Origin: Lactobacillus mulieris
GTDB taxonomy: Bacteria > Bacillota > Bacilli > Lactobacillales > Lactobacillaceae
Direction: 5' to 3'
Length of the DNA stretch: 64,000 bases
Assembly (NCBI RefSeq): GCF_007095465.1
Contig: NZ_SDGL01000009.1
Coordinates: forward strand, 28,066-92,065
The notes beneath the pieces were generated by a model. It saw nothing but the letters and a program-made list of their open reading frames with translations. It was not told where the DNA came from and searched no databases. Position 1 is the stretch's first letter, and each line of letters starts with the position of its first letter. Below are positions 44,331 through 53,916 of this stretch, in pieces. Made by a program: the position numbers and the translations under genes.

Positions 44331-45542
44331 ATGGTTACAAATAATATTTGGAAAAAGAATTTATTTATTTTATCTATAGCAGTTTTTATCGCAGGAATTG
44401 CATTTTCAGAAATCATGCCTTTTCTACCATTATATGTAGCAAGTTTAGGTGATTTTTCCCATCAAGAATTAAATTTTTGGTCTGGCTTTATTTATGCTGG
44501 TATGTACATTGTTTCAGCAATTACTTCTCCCTTGTGGGGGAAATTAGCCGATAAAAAAGGAAGAAAGTTGATGATTTTAAGAGCTTCATTTGGAATGGCA
44601 ATAGCAATCGGAGCTATGGGGCTCGTCACAAACGTCTATCAACTTTTTGCTTTGCGATGTTTGCAAGGCTTATTTGCTGGATTTGTTTCAAACTCAAATG
44701 CCTTAATTGCCACACAAACACCTAAAGAAAAAGCAGGTCAAGCCATGGGAACAATGGCTTCTTCAGTTACCGCTGGCACACTACTTGGCCCTTTAGTTGG
44801 AGGTTTTTTGGCATCAATCTTTAGTTACCGGATTACCTTTTTTATTACTGGTATTTTATTATTTACTACCTTTATTATGTCCTTTCTTTGGGTAAAAGAG
44901 GATAATTTCGTTGCTAAAAATACTGCTAAACTTGATAAAACTAAGGATGTTATTAAGCAATTTAATAGTCCAATTTTAATTTTTGGCCTATTAATTACAA
45001 CTATGATTATTCAAGCAGCAAACAATTCAATTAATCCTATTGTTTCATTATTTGTTAAGCAACTACTTCATAATCATGGAAATGTAGTTTTAATCTCTGG
45101 AATTATTGCAGCCTTACCCGGAATTGCAACTTTTGCTGTAGCTTCTAAATTTGGTGCACTTGGTGATAAAATTGGGACTCACAAAATTATTATTGCTGGT
45201 TTTATAGCAGCCAGTTTATTCTTTTTCGCGACTGCCTTTGTTCAAAATACCATCGAACTTGGTATTTTAAGATTTCTAGTTGGCTTTTCAGATGCTTGTT
45301 TATTTCCTCAAGTTCAAACCATGCTAACTAAAAATAGTCCGGCTGCAATTACTGGAAGAGTCTTTTCTTGGAATCAATCAGCCATGTACCTCGGCAACAT
45401 AATTGGTCCTTTAATAGGTACTACTGTATCAGGTCTATCTAACTACAGCATGGTTTTCTTAGTTACTGCTGTAATTGTACTCTTTAATTTATTTTTATTT
45501 AAGATAAACGTACTAAACCACTTACAAAAGTCGAAAAATTAA
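44331..45542 (+). CDS. MFS multidrug efflux transporter
   Basis: This 403-residue protein has 12 predicted spans and the motif A sequence GKLADKKGRK in the loop between spans 2 and 3, plus a motif C-like region (GTLLGPLVGGFLASI) in span 5 typical of drug:proton antiporters of the PmrA/Bmr group. AAGGAGG lies upstream of the ATG and TATAAT about 30 bp further. It is monocistronic. Substrates are unknown. Confidence 0.88.
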   Translation: MVTNNIWKKNLFILSIAVFIAGIAFSEIMPFLPLYVASLGDFSHQELNFWSGFIYAGMYIVSAITSPLWGKLADKKGRKLMILRASFGMAIAIGAMGLVTNVYQLFALRCLQGLFAGFVSNSNALIATQTPKEKAGQAMGTMASSVTAGTLLGPLVGGFLASIFSYRITFFITGILLFTTFIMSFLWVKEDNFVAKNTAKLDKTKDVIKQFNSPILIFGLLITTMIIQAANNSINPIVSLFVKQLLHNHGNVVLISGIIAALPGIATFAVASKFGALGDKIGTHKIIIAGFIAASLFFFATAFVQNTIELGILRFLVGFSDACLFPQVQTMLTKNSPAAITGRVFSWNQSAMYLGNIIGPLIGTTVSGLSNYSMVFLVTAVIVLFNLFLFKINVLNHLQKSKN

Positions 45543-45562
45543 CTTTTTCCTTGCTTTTTCCG

Positions 45563-45591
45563 TTTACACTAACATTAGCATCTGATATAAT
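45563..45591 (+). promoter_or_regulatory. Promoter of the second APC permease
   Basis: TTTACA (45563-45568), a 17-bp spacer and TATAAT (45586-45591), near the sigma-A consensus. Confidence 0.65.
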
Positions 45592-45634
45592 CTTTAAAAG
45601 TTTTTAAAAGGCACTCAAAAGGAGGCGCGATTTT

Positions 45635-47074
45635 TTGAAGAATTTATTCGAACGTTTATCTTTAAAAGAAGATCCATCAGTATATGAAGATAAAGATTCC
45701 CACCTAAAGAGAACTTTAGGCGTCAAAGAATTTCTTGCTTTAGGTGTTGGAACAATTGTTTCAGCATCCATTTTTACTCTACCAGGCGTAGTTGCTGCAA
45801 AATATGCCGGTCCAGCTGTAACAATCTCTTTCTTATTAGCGGCTTTAGTCGCAGGGTTAGTGGCATTTGCATATGCAGAAATGTCTGCTGCTATGCCATT
45901 TGCAGGAAGTGCTTACTCTTGGATTAATGTTATATTTGGTGAATTTTGGGGTTGGATTGCTGGCTGGGCTCTTTTAGCTGAATACTTTATTGCGGTAGCG
46001 TTTGTTGCCAGTGGTTTATCTTCCAACTTACAAGGGTTACTTTCACCAATGGGCTTCTCTCTTCCTAAACAACTCCAAGCAGCTTTGGGAACTGATGGTG
46101 GTTTGTTTGACTTTTTCGCATGCGGAGTTATTTTATTGATTGCTATCTTACTTTCTCGTGGAGTTAAAGAGGCTGCTCGCGTCCAAAATATCTTAGTCGT
46201 TTTAAAAGTATTAGCAATCATTATTTTTATTGCAGTTGGAATTACTGCGCTTCATCCCGAAAATTACACCCCATTTATTCCTGCTCAAAAAGTAAACAGC
46301 GATGGAACTATTTTTGGTGGTTGGATTGGAATTTATGAAGGGGTTTCAACCATTTTCTTGTCATATATTGGGTTTGATTCAATTGCTGCCAACTCTGCGG
46401 AAGCAAAGAATCCTCAAAAAACTATGCCCCGCGGAATTATGGGCTCCCTATTAATCGCTGTAGTATTATTTGTTGGCGTAGGCTTGGTATTGGTTGGAAT
46501 GTTTCCATATTCAGAATATGCTAACAATGCTGAACCTGTCGGCTGGGCCTTGCGTCAATCTGGACATCCTATTATTGCAGTAGTTGTTCAAGCTATTGCA
46601 GTTGTAGGAATGTTTACGGCCTTAATTGGAATGATGCTAGCGGGATCACGACTCGTTTATTCATTTGGTCGTGATGGTATGCTTCCAAAATGGTTAGGGC
46701 AGCTTAATAAAGACAAATTACCAAATCACGCACTTATATTTTTAACTGTTGTAAGTGTTGTTTTAGGGGCATTATTACCATTTAGTTTCTTGGCTCAAAT
46801 GGTTTCTGCTGGTACGCTAATTGCTTTCATGTTCGTAACACTAGGAATCTACAAATTACGGAAGCGTGAAGGGAAAGATATAAAAGATCCAAGTTTTAAG
46901 ATGCCATTTTATCCAGTATTACCTGCTTTAGCATTTCTTGCATCATTGGCCGTTTTCCTAGGCTTAGATACTGCTGCTAAGCTTACAGCTGGTGCATGGT
47001 TCATTATTGGATTAATAATTTACTTTAGCTATGGAATTAAGCATTCATCATTAGCAAAAAGTAAAAATAAGTAA
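45635..47074 (+). CDS. Amino acid permease, APC family (YfnA/CAT-like)
   Basis: This 479-residue transporter has about 12 to 13 spans, with the APC motif GVGTIVSASIFTLPGVVA in the first and SYIGFDSIAANSAEAKNPQKT in the conserved loop, as in cationic amino acid transporters of the CAT/YfnA group. The start is TTG at 45635, with AAGGAGG 9 bp upstream. It is convergent with another APC-type gene across a strong terminator. Confidence 0.9.
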   Translation: MKNLFERLSLKEDPSVYEDKDSHLKRTLGVKEFLALGVGTIVSASIFTLPGVVAAKYAGPAVTISFLLAALVAGLVAFAYAEMSAAMPFAGSAYSWINVIFGEFWGWIAGWALLAEYFIAVAFVASGLSSNLQGLLSPMGFSLPKQLQAALGTDGGLFDFFACGVILLIAILLSRGVKEAARVQNILVVLKVLAIIIFIAVGITALHPENYTPFIPAQKVNSDGTIFGGWIGIYEGVSTIFLSYIGFDSIAANSAEAKNPQKTMPRGIMGSLLIAVVLFVGVGLVLVGMFPYSEYANNAEPVGWALRQSGHPIIAVVVQAIAVVGMFTALIGMMLAGSRLVYSFGRDGMLPKWLGQLNKDKLPNHALIFLTVVSVVLGALLPFSFLAQMVSAGTLIAFMFVTLGIYKLRKREGKDIKDPSFKMPFYPVLPALAFLASLAVFLGLDTAAKLTAGAWFIIGLIIYFSYGIKHSSLAKSKNK

Positions 47075-47084
47075 TAAATTTAGA

Positions 47085-47126
47085 TAAAAAATAGGGTTTC
47101 GATACTTACGAAACCCTATTTTTTTA
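47085..47126 (+). terminator. Bidirectional terminator between two APC permeases
   Basis: AAATAGGGTTTCG (47089-47101) pairs perfectly with CGAAACCCTATTT (47109-47121), flanked by A and T runs. Confidence 0.92.
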
Positions 47127-47137
47127 TAATCAATCTA

Positions 47138-48616
47138 TTACTTTTGTTTTTTTTCAGCTCTCGCATAGATACCATATGCTAAACTACCAAAGAAAATTGG
47201 CCCAATTACGGTCCAAAATCCGGTTACCAAATCGCCTTGCAAAAATGGTTCAACACAAGTAAAAATAATTCCAAATAACACAATTAAAAAGCTAATGGCT
47301 ACCACTAAATTGGTAAATCCCTTATGTTTAAATACTTCAAATGGCAAGTTTTTTTGCTTCTTTTTAAACAATGGAAAAGCTGCAATTAAAAACAAATATG
47401 GGAAGCTCGTTGCAACATTAGACATATCAGTCAAAATTGTATAAAAAGTCTTAGCTTCTCCACCACCAAATGAAATTAAGAAAATTAGTACACAAACTAA
47501 AATTGCTTGCATCCACATTGCATGTGCGGGAACACCTACTTTATTCAATTTAGTCATTTTTTCTGACCAAAGATGCTTGGATCCTAAAATAAATGACTTA
47601 ATTGGAGAATAAATTAAGATAAAGAATGAACCTACATATGCCAAGAACATACCCAATCCAACAAATCTAATAAAAATACTTTGTAAAAGTAAACTGGTTG
47701 AATTGCTTAATCCTAATGTTTGTCCAAGATAATAGCCTAAATGCCCCATCATAACATAGGTAATATTCCCTAAGTTTACGCTTTTAGAGTTCAAAACTTC
47801 GTTCCAGTTAACACTAATTCCCCAAAGCAAAACCATAACTGAATATCCAGCTGCAATTAACAAAGATGAAATCATCATCCCTTTAGGGAAAGTTTTTTCT
47901 GGATCTTTAACAGAATCAATAATTCCCCCTAACGCTTCCATCCCTGCATAAGCAAAAATAGCATAAACTACAAACGATAATGTTGCAATTGGCGTTTGAA
48001 AAGCAGGGTTAGGAGAAACAAATAGTGAAGAAGTCGTCAACTCTTGTGATAAATGACCATGACCAGCAATCAAAGTAACAATACTTCCAATGATAAAAAC
48101 AAAAATCATCCCAGTCACAAAATAACCACCCACAGATGATACTTTAGAAATCACTTCTGCACCATGACTAGCTGCAAAAGTAACAAAAATCATCCATAAG
48201 ATAGCTAAAATTCCAACTACTTGTGTAGCATTAAAAGGTCCAAAAGCCCAAGTTTGGGTCATATCCTTTCCAAAAATTAAAGCTGAAAATGGGATAAATA
48301 CTTTTGATGAAATGGATAAAAGCCAAACAATCCAACTAGATAACCAAATAAAAGTACCAATAAAAGCCCATTTTTCTCCAATTGATTCTTTAAGCCAAGT
48401 ATACATTCCACCGTGGTCATCTTTAAATGCTGCTCCATACTCAGCAATCATCATTGATACTGGTAAGAAAAATAACAAAGCGGCAAAAATAAACCATGGA
48501 ATACTTGCATATCCCATTTGCAAAAAGGCTACTGGCATATTGGCAAAGCCAAAAATGCTTGAAAAAATCATCATGATTAGACTAAAAAGTCCTATTTTCT
48601 TCTGTTTATCACTCAT
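47138..48616 (-). CDS. APC family transporter, YjeM / glutamate-GABA antiporter-like
   Basis: This 492-residue transporter has about 12 spans. IFSSIFGFANMPVAFLQMGY opens the first span, and AIFAYAGMEALGGIIDSVKDPEKTFPKG matches the YjeM and glutamate:GABA antiporter group rather than typical permeases. No decarboxylase is nearby, so an acid-resistance antiporter role cannot be claimed. A Shine-Dalgarno-like AAGGAA precedes the ATG. Confidence 0.85.
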   Translation of the reverse strand: MSDKQKKIGLFSLIMMIFSSIFGFANMPVAFLQMGYASIPWFIFAALLFFLPVSMMIAEYGAAFKDDHGGMYTWLKESIGEKWAFIGTFIWLSSWIVWLLSISSKVFIPFSALIFGKDMTQTWAFGPFNATQVVGILAILWMIFVTFAASHGAEVISKVSSVGGYFVTGMIFVFIIGSIVTLIAGHGHLSQELTTSSLFVSPNPAFQTPIATLSFVVYAIFAYAGMEALGGIIDSVKDPEKTFPKGMMISSLLIAAGYSVMVLLWGISVNWNEVLNSKSVNLGNITYVMMGHLGYYLGQTLGLSNSTSLLLQSIFIRFVGLGMFLAYVGSFFILIYSPIKSFILGSKHLWSEKMTKLNKVGVPAHAMWMQAILVCVLIFLISFGGGEAKTFYTILTDMSNVATSFPYLFLIAAFPLFKKKQKNLPFEVFKHKGFTNLVVAISFLIVLFGIIFTCVEPFLQGDLVTGFWTVIGPIFFGSLAYGIYARAEKKQK

Positions 48617-48695
48617 AAAATAACATATTTCCTTCTATATAGTTTCCTTGTTTTATCTTTTAAATTTTAGCACGTTTAATTGTAACCGTATACTT

Positions 48696-48728
48696 AAAAA
48701 AAGAGTTGGGGAATTCCAACTCTCTTTC
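48696..48728 (-). terminator. Terminator of the pst-phoU operon
   Basis: AGAGTTGG and CCAACTCT pair across GGAATT on the minus strand, followed by seven Ts. Confidence 0.85.
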
Positions 48729-48740
48729 GCAGTACTATCT

Positions 48741-49460
48741 TTATTTTTTATTAGCTTTTGAAGTATCTTTTAAGCCTTTTTCAACTAAATCCGGGTCAGT
48801 CTTACCAGGGTTTAATTCAACTAACTTACCACTTGCAATATAAATAACCCATTCTGCCAGATTTACAATATGATCTCCTGCTCTCTCAAGCGTCCGAATC
48901 ACACTAACATATTGTTCATATGAAGGAATTGATTCCCCATTAGACATCATCTTTTCCAATAAACGTTTTTGTTCTCTGACATAAATGATATCAACTTTCA
49001 AATCTTGGTTAGCTACTTCATAAGCTGCTTTTTCATCAGTATAAACGTAGGCATCTAAAACTTTTTCTAACATTTCACGAACGACTGCACTCATTTCTTC
49101 AATTGCCTGTTCAATTTCTGGGGAATGGTGATTTCCTTTTAATTGAACAGTAGCTCGTCCAATATGAACCGCATAGTCACCAAGGCGCTCCACATCATTA
49201 CTTGCCTTCAAAATAGAAATAATAGTTCTAAAATCATTAGCTAAAGGTTGTTGCAATGCAATTAGTTTAAGTGCTCTTTTTTCTAAACTAACTTCTTCAT
49301 CGTTGATTGCTAAATCACCATTAATTACCTTTTTTGCTAAAACGGAATCATGGTCTAAAAAAGCCTTAGTAGCTTGATAAAGCTGTTCATTAGTATCTAG
49401 TCCCATTTCAACAAAGCGACTCTTTAATTTTTTTAATTCTGAATCAAACATTACACCCAT
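48741..49460 (-). CDS. phoU: PhoU, phosphate uptake regulator
   Basis: This 239-residue helical protein has two PhoU repeats, with metal-binding patterns such as NDVERLGDYAVHIG and RTLERAGDHIVNLAEWV. It senses Pst activity and dampens the phosphate response. AAGGAGG lies about 11 bp before the ATG. It is the last gene of the pst operon. No PhoR histidine kinase is present here for it to act on, so its output route is unclear. Confidence 0.95.
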   Translation of the reverse strand: MGVMFDSELKKLKSRFVEMGLDTNEQLYQATKAFLDHDSVLAKKVINGDLAINDEEVSLEKRALKLIALQQPLANDFRTIISILKASNDVERLGDYAVHIGRATVQLKGNHHSPEIEQAIEEMSAVVREMLEKVLDAYVYTDEKAAYEVANQDLKVDIIYVREQKRLLEKMMSNGESIPSYEQYVSVIRTLERAGDHIVNLAEWVIYIASGKLVELNPGKTDPDLVEKGLKDTSKANKK

Positions 49461-49477
49461 TGCTCAAATATCCTCCT

Positions 49478-50230
49478 TTAACCAAACTTACCGCTCAAGT
49501 AATCACTAGTTTGTTGCTTTTGCGGATTAATAAAGATTTCACTAGTTTTATTAAATTCTACTAATTCTCCTTGATGCATAAATGCTGTCCAATCAGATGA
49601 ACGACTAGCTTGCTGCATATTATGAGTAACAATGATAATCGTATAATCCTTTCTTAATTCAAGCATTGTTTGCTCAATTTGACTAGTAGAAATTGGATCT
49701 AATGCACTAGTAGGTTCGTCCATTAAAATAATTTCAGGTCTAGTTGCTAAAGTTCTAGCGATGCACAATCTTTGCTGCTGACCACCAGATAAAGAATTAC
49801 CATTACTATTTAAAGAATCTTTTACTTCATCCCATAAAGCAGCCTGTTTTAAACTTTCTTCCACTCTTTGATCTAAAATATCTTTTCGCTTTTCTCCTGC
49901 AAGACGCAAGCCATAAACTACATTATCATAAATTGACATTGGAAAGGGAGTAGGCTGCTGAAAGACCATTCCAATTTGTCGGCGAAGACGATAAACATTA
50001 ATCTTCGGATCATTAATATTGACATCTTCAAACATGATTTTACCAGTTACAGTTGCTATATCGTCATTCATTCGATTAATTGAACGCAATAAGGTGGATT
50101 TCCCTGAACCACTTGCTCCAATTAAAGCAGAAATTTGATTTTTTGGGAATTTCATAGAAACGTTTTTTACAACTTGCTTTTCACCATATGCAACGCCTAC
50201 ATTTTTTAATTCTAACGCAATTTTATCCAT
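49478..50230 (-). CDS. pstB: Phosphate ABC transporter ATPase
   Basis: This 250-residue ATPase energises phosphate uptake. Walker A is [10 protein letters not shown]-loop [15 protein letters not shown], signature LSGGQQQR, Walker [14 protein letters not shown] and the His switch in [26 protein letters not shown] is characteristic of PstB. It lies 17 bp upstream of phoU. Confidence 0.96.
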   Translation of the reverse strand: MDKIALELKNVGVAYGEKQVVKNVSMKFPKNQISALIGASGSGKSTLLRSINRMNDDIATVTGKIMFEDVNINDPKINVYRLRRQIGMVFQQPTPFPMSIYDNVVYGLRLAGEKRKDILDQRVEESLKQAALWDEVKDSLNSNGNSLSGGQQQRLCIARTLATRPEIILMDEPTSALDPISTSQIEQTMLELRKDYTIIIVTHNMQQASRSSDWTAFMHQGELVEFNKTSEIFINPQKQQTSDYLSGKFG

Positions 50231-50244
50231 TATTCTTTCCTTTG

Positions 50245-51126
50245 CTACTTACCTAACTTTTTACTAATGTATGCACTAAATAATCTTGCGGAAACATTAA
50301 AAATCAAAATAGTTAAAATTAGAACTGCTACTGCCCCACTACTAATCGCTTGTGCATTTGGAACTAAACCTTCAGTATTTAACTTCCAGATATTTACTGC
50401 TAAAGTTTCTGCTGGTCGCATTAAATTTAAGAAACTTGTTGGGTCAAACGGATTCCAATTACTATAACTAACTGCAATTGAACTCTGTCCGGAAGTAAAA
50501 ATTAATGCTGCTGCCTCACCAAAAATTCTCCCTGAAGCTAAAATAGCCCCTGTCAAAATACTTGGAAAAGCAGCTGGAATCACAATATCTTTAGTAACTC
50601 TCCATTTGGTCATTCCTAAACCCAAGCCAGCTTGTCTTTGCAAATATGGAATTTGTCTTAAAGCTTGTTCTGCATTTGTAGTCAAAAGTGGGATATTCAA
50701 AATTGTTAAAGCTAATGCACCAGCCAAAATTGAGAAACCCATTTTAAAATTCACTACAAAAATCAAATATCCAAAAAGTCCAATTACAACACTGGGTAAT
50801 GATGATAAAACTTCAATCGCTAGTCGTAAACTTCTCGTAAAGATATTATCTTTGGCATATTCACTTAAATAGATAGCTGCTCCAAGTGAAAGCGGAATAG
50901 AAATAATCAATGTAATAACTACTAAATAAAAAGAATTAAATAACTGATCTCTAATTCCGCCATTAGTACTAAAAGAATCACTCGCACTTGTTAAAAAATG
51001 CCAAGATAATTGAGGTAATCCTTCTACTATCAAATAAAGCAAGAATAAGATAACTAATATACCCGCAAAAATCGCTCCACCACTAATTAAAATAGTTGCT
51101 AAATGATCACGTTTTTCTGCATTCAT
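50245..51126 (-). CDS. pstA: Phosphate ABC transporter permease PstA
   Basis: This 293-residue membrane protein has six spans and the coupling loop [31 protein letters not shown] and the conserved E in [15 protein letters not shown] mark PstA. It pairs with PstC to form the phosphate channel. It begins 3 bp after pstC. Confidence 0.95.
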   Translation of the reverse strand: MNAEKRDHLATILISGGAIFAGILVILFLLYLIVEGLPQLSWHFLTSASDSFSTNGGIRDQLFNSFYLVVITLIISIPLSLGAAIYLSEYAKDNIFTRSLRLAIEVLSSLPSVVIGLFGYLIFVVNFKMGFSILAGALALTILNIPLLTTNAEQALRQIPYLQRQAGLGLGMTKWRVTKDIVIPAAFPSILTGAILASGRIFGEAAALIFTSGQSSIAVSYSNWNPFDPTSFLNLMRPAETLAVNIWKLNTEGLVPNAQAISSGAVAVLILTILIFNVSARLFSAYISKKLGK

Positions 51127-51129
51127 TGC

Positions 51130-52029
51130 TTATCCTCTCTTTTTATTAATCAATTTAATCAAAATATTGAAAACTAAGGACATTAATAATAAAACTAAGG
51201 CTAAACTCCATAAGGCATCATTAGCACTTGTTCCCATAATTGTATTACCCATTCCTGTAGTTAAAACACTAGTTAATGTAGCCGCAGGACTCATTAGGTT
51301 TTTGGGCATAAGGGCCGCATTACCAATTACCATTTGAACAGCTAAAGCTTCACCAAAAGCTCTAGTCATTCCAAAAATTATTGCAGTTAAAAGTCCACCT
51401 TTAGCTGATGGAATTACAACCATATGAAGCGTCTGCCATCTTGTCGCTCCTAAATCATAACTTGCAGTTCGGAAATTTTTAGGAGTAGCACGTAAGCTAT
51501 CTACCATCATTGAAACCATGGTCGGTAAAATCATCATAAATAAAACTACTACCGCAGCTAAAATTCCGAATCCAGATCCTCCAAAAAATCCTCTTAAAAC
51601 AGGAGTAATCAAAATTAAGCCCGCAAAACCATATACAACTGAAGGTACTCCTACTAGCAATTCAATTATTGGCTGTAAAATCTTTCCAAACCACTTAGGG
51701 AAAATCTCATTAATTGCCAAAGCGATAATTAAGGCAAAAGGTGCGGCAATAATACCAGCAAGTAAGGTAACTACAAAAGAAGTTACAATCATCGGTAATG
51801 CCCCAAAACTATTATGACTTGGATTCCAATTATTGCTGGTTAAGAACTCCCAAATACTAGCATGATCTTTAAGAAATAAGGCTAACCCTTTTCCAGTTAG
51901 GAAAATAATAATACTAATAACGACTATTCCAATTAAGGCAATAGAGCCATATGATATTGTCTTTCCCCATTTTTCTTCATAACTTTCTTTGGATGGAGAT
52001 AATAAAAGATGCTTTTTATTTTGCTTCAT
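51130..52029 (-). CDS. pstC: Phosphate ABC transporter permease PstC
   Basis: This 299-residue membrane protein has six spans, with LLVGVPSVVYGFAGLIL and the coupling loop YDLGATRWQTLHMVVIPSAKGGL. The start is the ATG at 52029; a GTG one codon earlier is possible. AGAAAGAAG serves as a weak RBS that overlaps the pstS end. Confidence 0.95.
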   Translation of the reverse strand: MKQNKKHLLLSPSKESYEEKWGKTISYGSIALIGIVVISIIIFLTGKGLALFLKDHASIWEFLTSNNWNPSHNSFGALPMIVTSFVVTLLAGIIAAPFALIIALAINEIFPKWFGKILQPIIELLVGVPSVVYGFAGLILITPVLRGFFGGSGFGILAAVVVLFMMILPTMVSMMVDSLRATPKNFRTASYDLGATRWQTLHMVVIPSAKGGLLTAIIFGMTRAFGEALAVQMVIGNAALMPKNLMSPAATLTSVLTTGMGNTIMGTSANDALWSLALVLLLMSLVFNILIKLINKKRG

Positions 52030-52033
52030 CACG

Positions 52034-52900
52034 TTACTTCTTTCTAACTACCCCATTAATATCGCGAACTACTTTCATATCGTAAATACTTATATAATGT
52101 GCTCGCTTTACCAACGTATTTTGAACTTCTTTTGACTGAATATATTTAATAAATTTTATTGCTGCTGCACTTGCTTGCTTTTGAGTATACATATGTTCAT
52201 AAGACCACAATTTATATTTATTAGTTTCAACATTTTTACTACTTGCATCAATTCCATCAACAGTCAAAGTTTTAATGGTATTGTCAACATATGAGGTAGC
52301 AACATATGAAATTGCTCCAGGCGTTGCTTTAACAATTTGCTTAACAGAACCATTTGAATCCTGCTCTTGAGCCTTTACAGGATCTTTTCCATTCAAAACT
52401 AATTCTTGAAAGGCTGCTCTAGTACCAGATCCGCTTGCTCGATTAATAATTGTAATCTCCAAATTTGGCCCACCAACTTGCTTCCAGTTAGTAATTTTCC
52501 CCAAGAAAATATCTCGTAATTGCTGGGTAGTTAAATTTTTAATATTTAATTTTTTATTTACAATTGGAACTATGGCCGAGATAGCTACAATGTGGTCTGT
52601 TAATTTCTTAGCATTAATACCTTTTTTACTTTCAGCATATACATCAGAAGAGCCAATTTCGACAGTACCGTTTTGAACTTGTGACAAACCCGTGCCAGAT
52701 CCACCACCTTGAACAATTAAATTAATTGTAGGATTCTTTTTCAAAAAGCCTGCCGCAGCACTTTCACTAAGTGGTTGCAAAGCTGTAGATCCTACATTTG
52801 TTACTTTACTTGTTTGTTTAACTCCATGTGCTTCATAATCCCACCAGCAAAAAGCCATTAGGGCAATGAACACGAGGCCAAAGATTGATTTTTTATTCAT
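52034..52900 (-). CDS. pstS: Phosphate-binding protein PstS
   Basis: This 288-residue extracytoplasmic protein captures phosphate. GSTALQPLSESAAAGF, GGGSGTGLSQVQNG, and INRASGSGTRAAF are the phosphate-ligand loops. The N-terminal hydrophobic segment ends in FCWWDY, which does not fit a lipobox, so it may remain as an uncleaved anchor rather than a lipoprotein. I chose ATG 52900 with AGGTG upstream; a GTG at 52909 overlaps that site. It is first in the operon, downstream of TTTACA repeats. Confidence 0.94.
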   Translation of the reverse strand: MNKKSIFGLVFIALMAFCWWDYEAHGVKQTSKVTNVGSTALQPLSESAAAGFLKKNPTINLIVQGGGSGTGLSQVQNGTVEIGSSDVYAESKKGINAKKLTDHIVAISAIVPIVNKKLNIKNLTTQQLRDIFLGKITNWKQVGGPNLEITIINRASGSGTRAAFQELVLNGKDPVKAQEQDSNGSVKQIVKATPGAISYVATSYVDNTIKTLTVDGIDASSKNVETNKYKLWSYEHMYTQKQASAAAIKFIKYIQSKEVQNTLVKRAHYISIYDMKVVRDINGVVRKK

Positions 52901-52946
52901 CTTCTCCACCTGTTTTCTTGTTGTTTTTCTAACTCTTGTGGTACAA

Positions 52947-53000
52947 ATAATAACAAAGGAATGTAAATGTAAAGTTTTTCTTATGTAAAGGCTTTGTAAA
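52947..53000 (-). promoter_or_regulatory. Pho-box repeats and pstS promoter region
   Basis: On the minus strand TTTACA occurs at 52995-53000, 52984-52989, 52968-52973 and 52962-52967. Three of the four fall on an 11-bp register (52995, 52984, 52962). TTTACA-type repeats at 11-bp spacing are the known PhoP-binding pattern of Bacillus. TATTAT (52947-52952) lies just downstream as a -10, with the repeats over the -35 position. The repeats also lie just upstream of the divergent regulator gene. Confidence 0.65.
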
Positions 53001-53014
53001 TTTTTGAGGGAAAA

Positions 53015-53731
53015 ATGACAAAAAAATTCTTAATTCTATCCCAAAATCCAGATTTAACTACTAAACTTAAACAACTAATTAAAAAGAAAAAAGAAAATTA
53101 TCGGCACTTAACTACTCCAACTTCATTAGTTGTAGCACTAAATGATGATGACGATAGCTATTCTGGAATCTTTTGGGATATTACCAAATCTAACTTAGAC
53201 ACAACACTTGCAACCTTATTATTAATTCGCAATCAGGTTGCTGGACCGATTATAATCTTCACTAATAGTCACTCTGATCGAACGCTAAATAAGCTTTATA
53301 AAGCTAAAGTAGACTTTGTAGCAGATTTAGAAATCAACGAAAAATTATTATTACGGATTTTTGAGCAACGTCTATGGAGTTACACTTTCAAAATCCAGCC
53401 TGAAGAAAAGAAATTAGCAAAAAGAGCTAATGAAGAAATAATTGAAACTGGGAACATAAAAATCAACATCAACAAATATTCGGTTTTCAAAAACAATGAA
53501 CCTGTCGTATTAACTCCGAAAGAGTTTCAATTACTTGTCTATTTAGCCCAAAATAAAGGTAATGTTATCAGCCGTGAACAATTACTACAGAAGATTTGGG
53601 GCTATGATTTACTAGGTTCTTCAAGAATTGTAGACATACACATCTCACATTTACGAGATAAATTAGAAGATGATTCTAGCCATCCCCAACACATTTTAAC
53701 GAAACGAGGATTCGGTTATCGTTTTATATAA
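53015..53731 (+). CDS. Orphan OmpR/PhoP-type response regulator with degenerate receiver
   Basis: This 238-residue protein has an N-terminal receiver-like domain (about 1-115) and an OmpR winged helix (about 140-238: TPKEFQLLVYLAQNKGNVIS, then SSRIVDIHISHLRDKL). The Asp of the phosphorylation site may be kept in GIFWDITK, but the acidic pocket (normally VDDD) reads ILSQNPDL and the conserved Lys is not seen (VADLEINEKLL). No histidine kinase is adjacent. It lies divergent from pstS across TTTACA repeats, so it is probably the phosphate regulator, perhaps phosphorylation-independent. RBS GAGGG. Confidence 0.85.
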   Translation: MTKKFLILSQNPDLTTKLKQLIKKKKENYRHLTTPTSLVVALNDDDDSYSGIFWDITKSNLDTTLATLLLIRNQVAGPIIIFTNSHSDRTLNKLYKAKVDFVADLEINEKLLLRIFEQRLWSYTFKIQPEEKKLAKRANEEIIETGNIKININKYSVFKNNEPVVLTPKEFQLLVYLAQNKGNVISREQLLQKIWGYDLLGSSRIVDIHISHLRDKLEDDSSHPQHILTKRGFGYRFI

Positions 53732-53776
53732 AACGAACTTTTAAGATTATTTTCCACAGCTTTGTAAAGTTTTCAT

Positions 53777-53805
53777 TTGACAAAAATGTATTTTCTTTGT
53801 ATGCT
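53777..53805 (+). promoter_or_regulatory. pyrP promoter
   Basis: TTGACA (53777-53782), a 17-bp spacer and TATGCT (53800-53805), close to sigma-A consensus. Transcription should start near 53812, giving a leader of about 105 nt. Confidence 0.7.
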
Positions 53806-53820
53806 AGTCAAGATGAATTT

Positions 53821-53895
53821 TTACATCCAGGCCGCTCGGGCCTGCAGGTGCTATTTTTTAGTCCTAAGGCCCAGGCCTTAGGACTTTTGTTTTCT
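53821..53895 (+). promoter_or_regulatory. Attenuator-like leader of pyrP
   Basis: CAGGCC/GGCCTG (53828-53844) forms a first hairpin, extended by outer pairs with a two-base bulge. GTCCTAAGG and CCTTAGGAC (53861-53884) form a terminator hairpin followed by TTTTGTTTT. GGGCCT (53838-53843) in the first hairpin could instead pair with AGGCCC (53867-53872) of the terminator, so the two states exclude each other. The PyrR binding consensus (loop CNGNGA) is not seen, so the effector is open. Confidence 0.6.
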
Positions 53896-53916
53896 AAAAT
53901 AGAAAGGGATTGCGAA

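Noticed and set aside
53821..53895. PyrR-binding leader, purine riboswitch or preQ1 riboswitch
   Set aside because: The loop consensus for PyrR and the core bases of the two riboswitches are not visible; I kept only a generic attenuator call.
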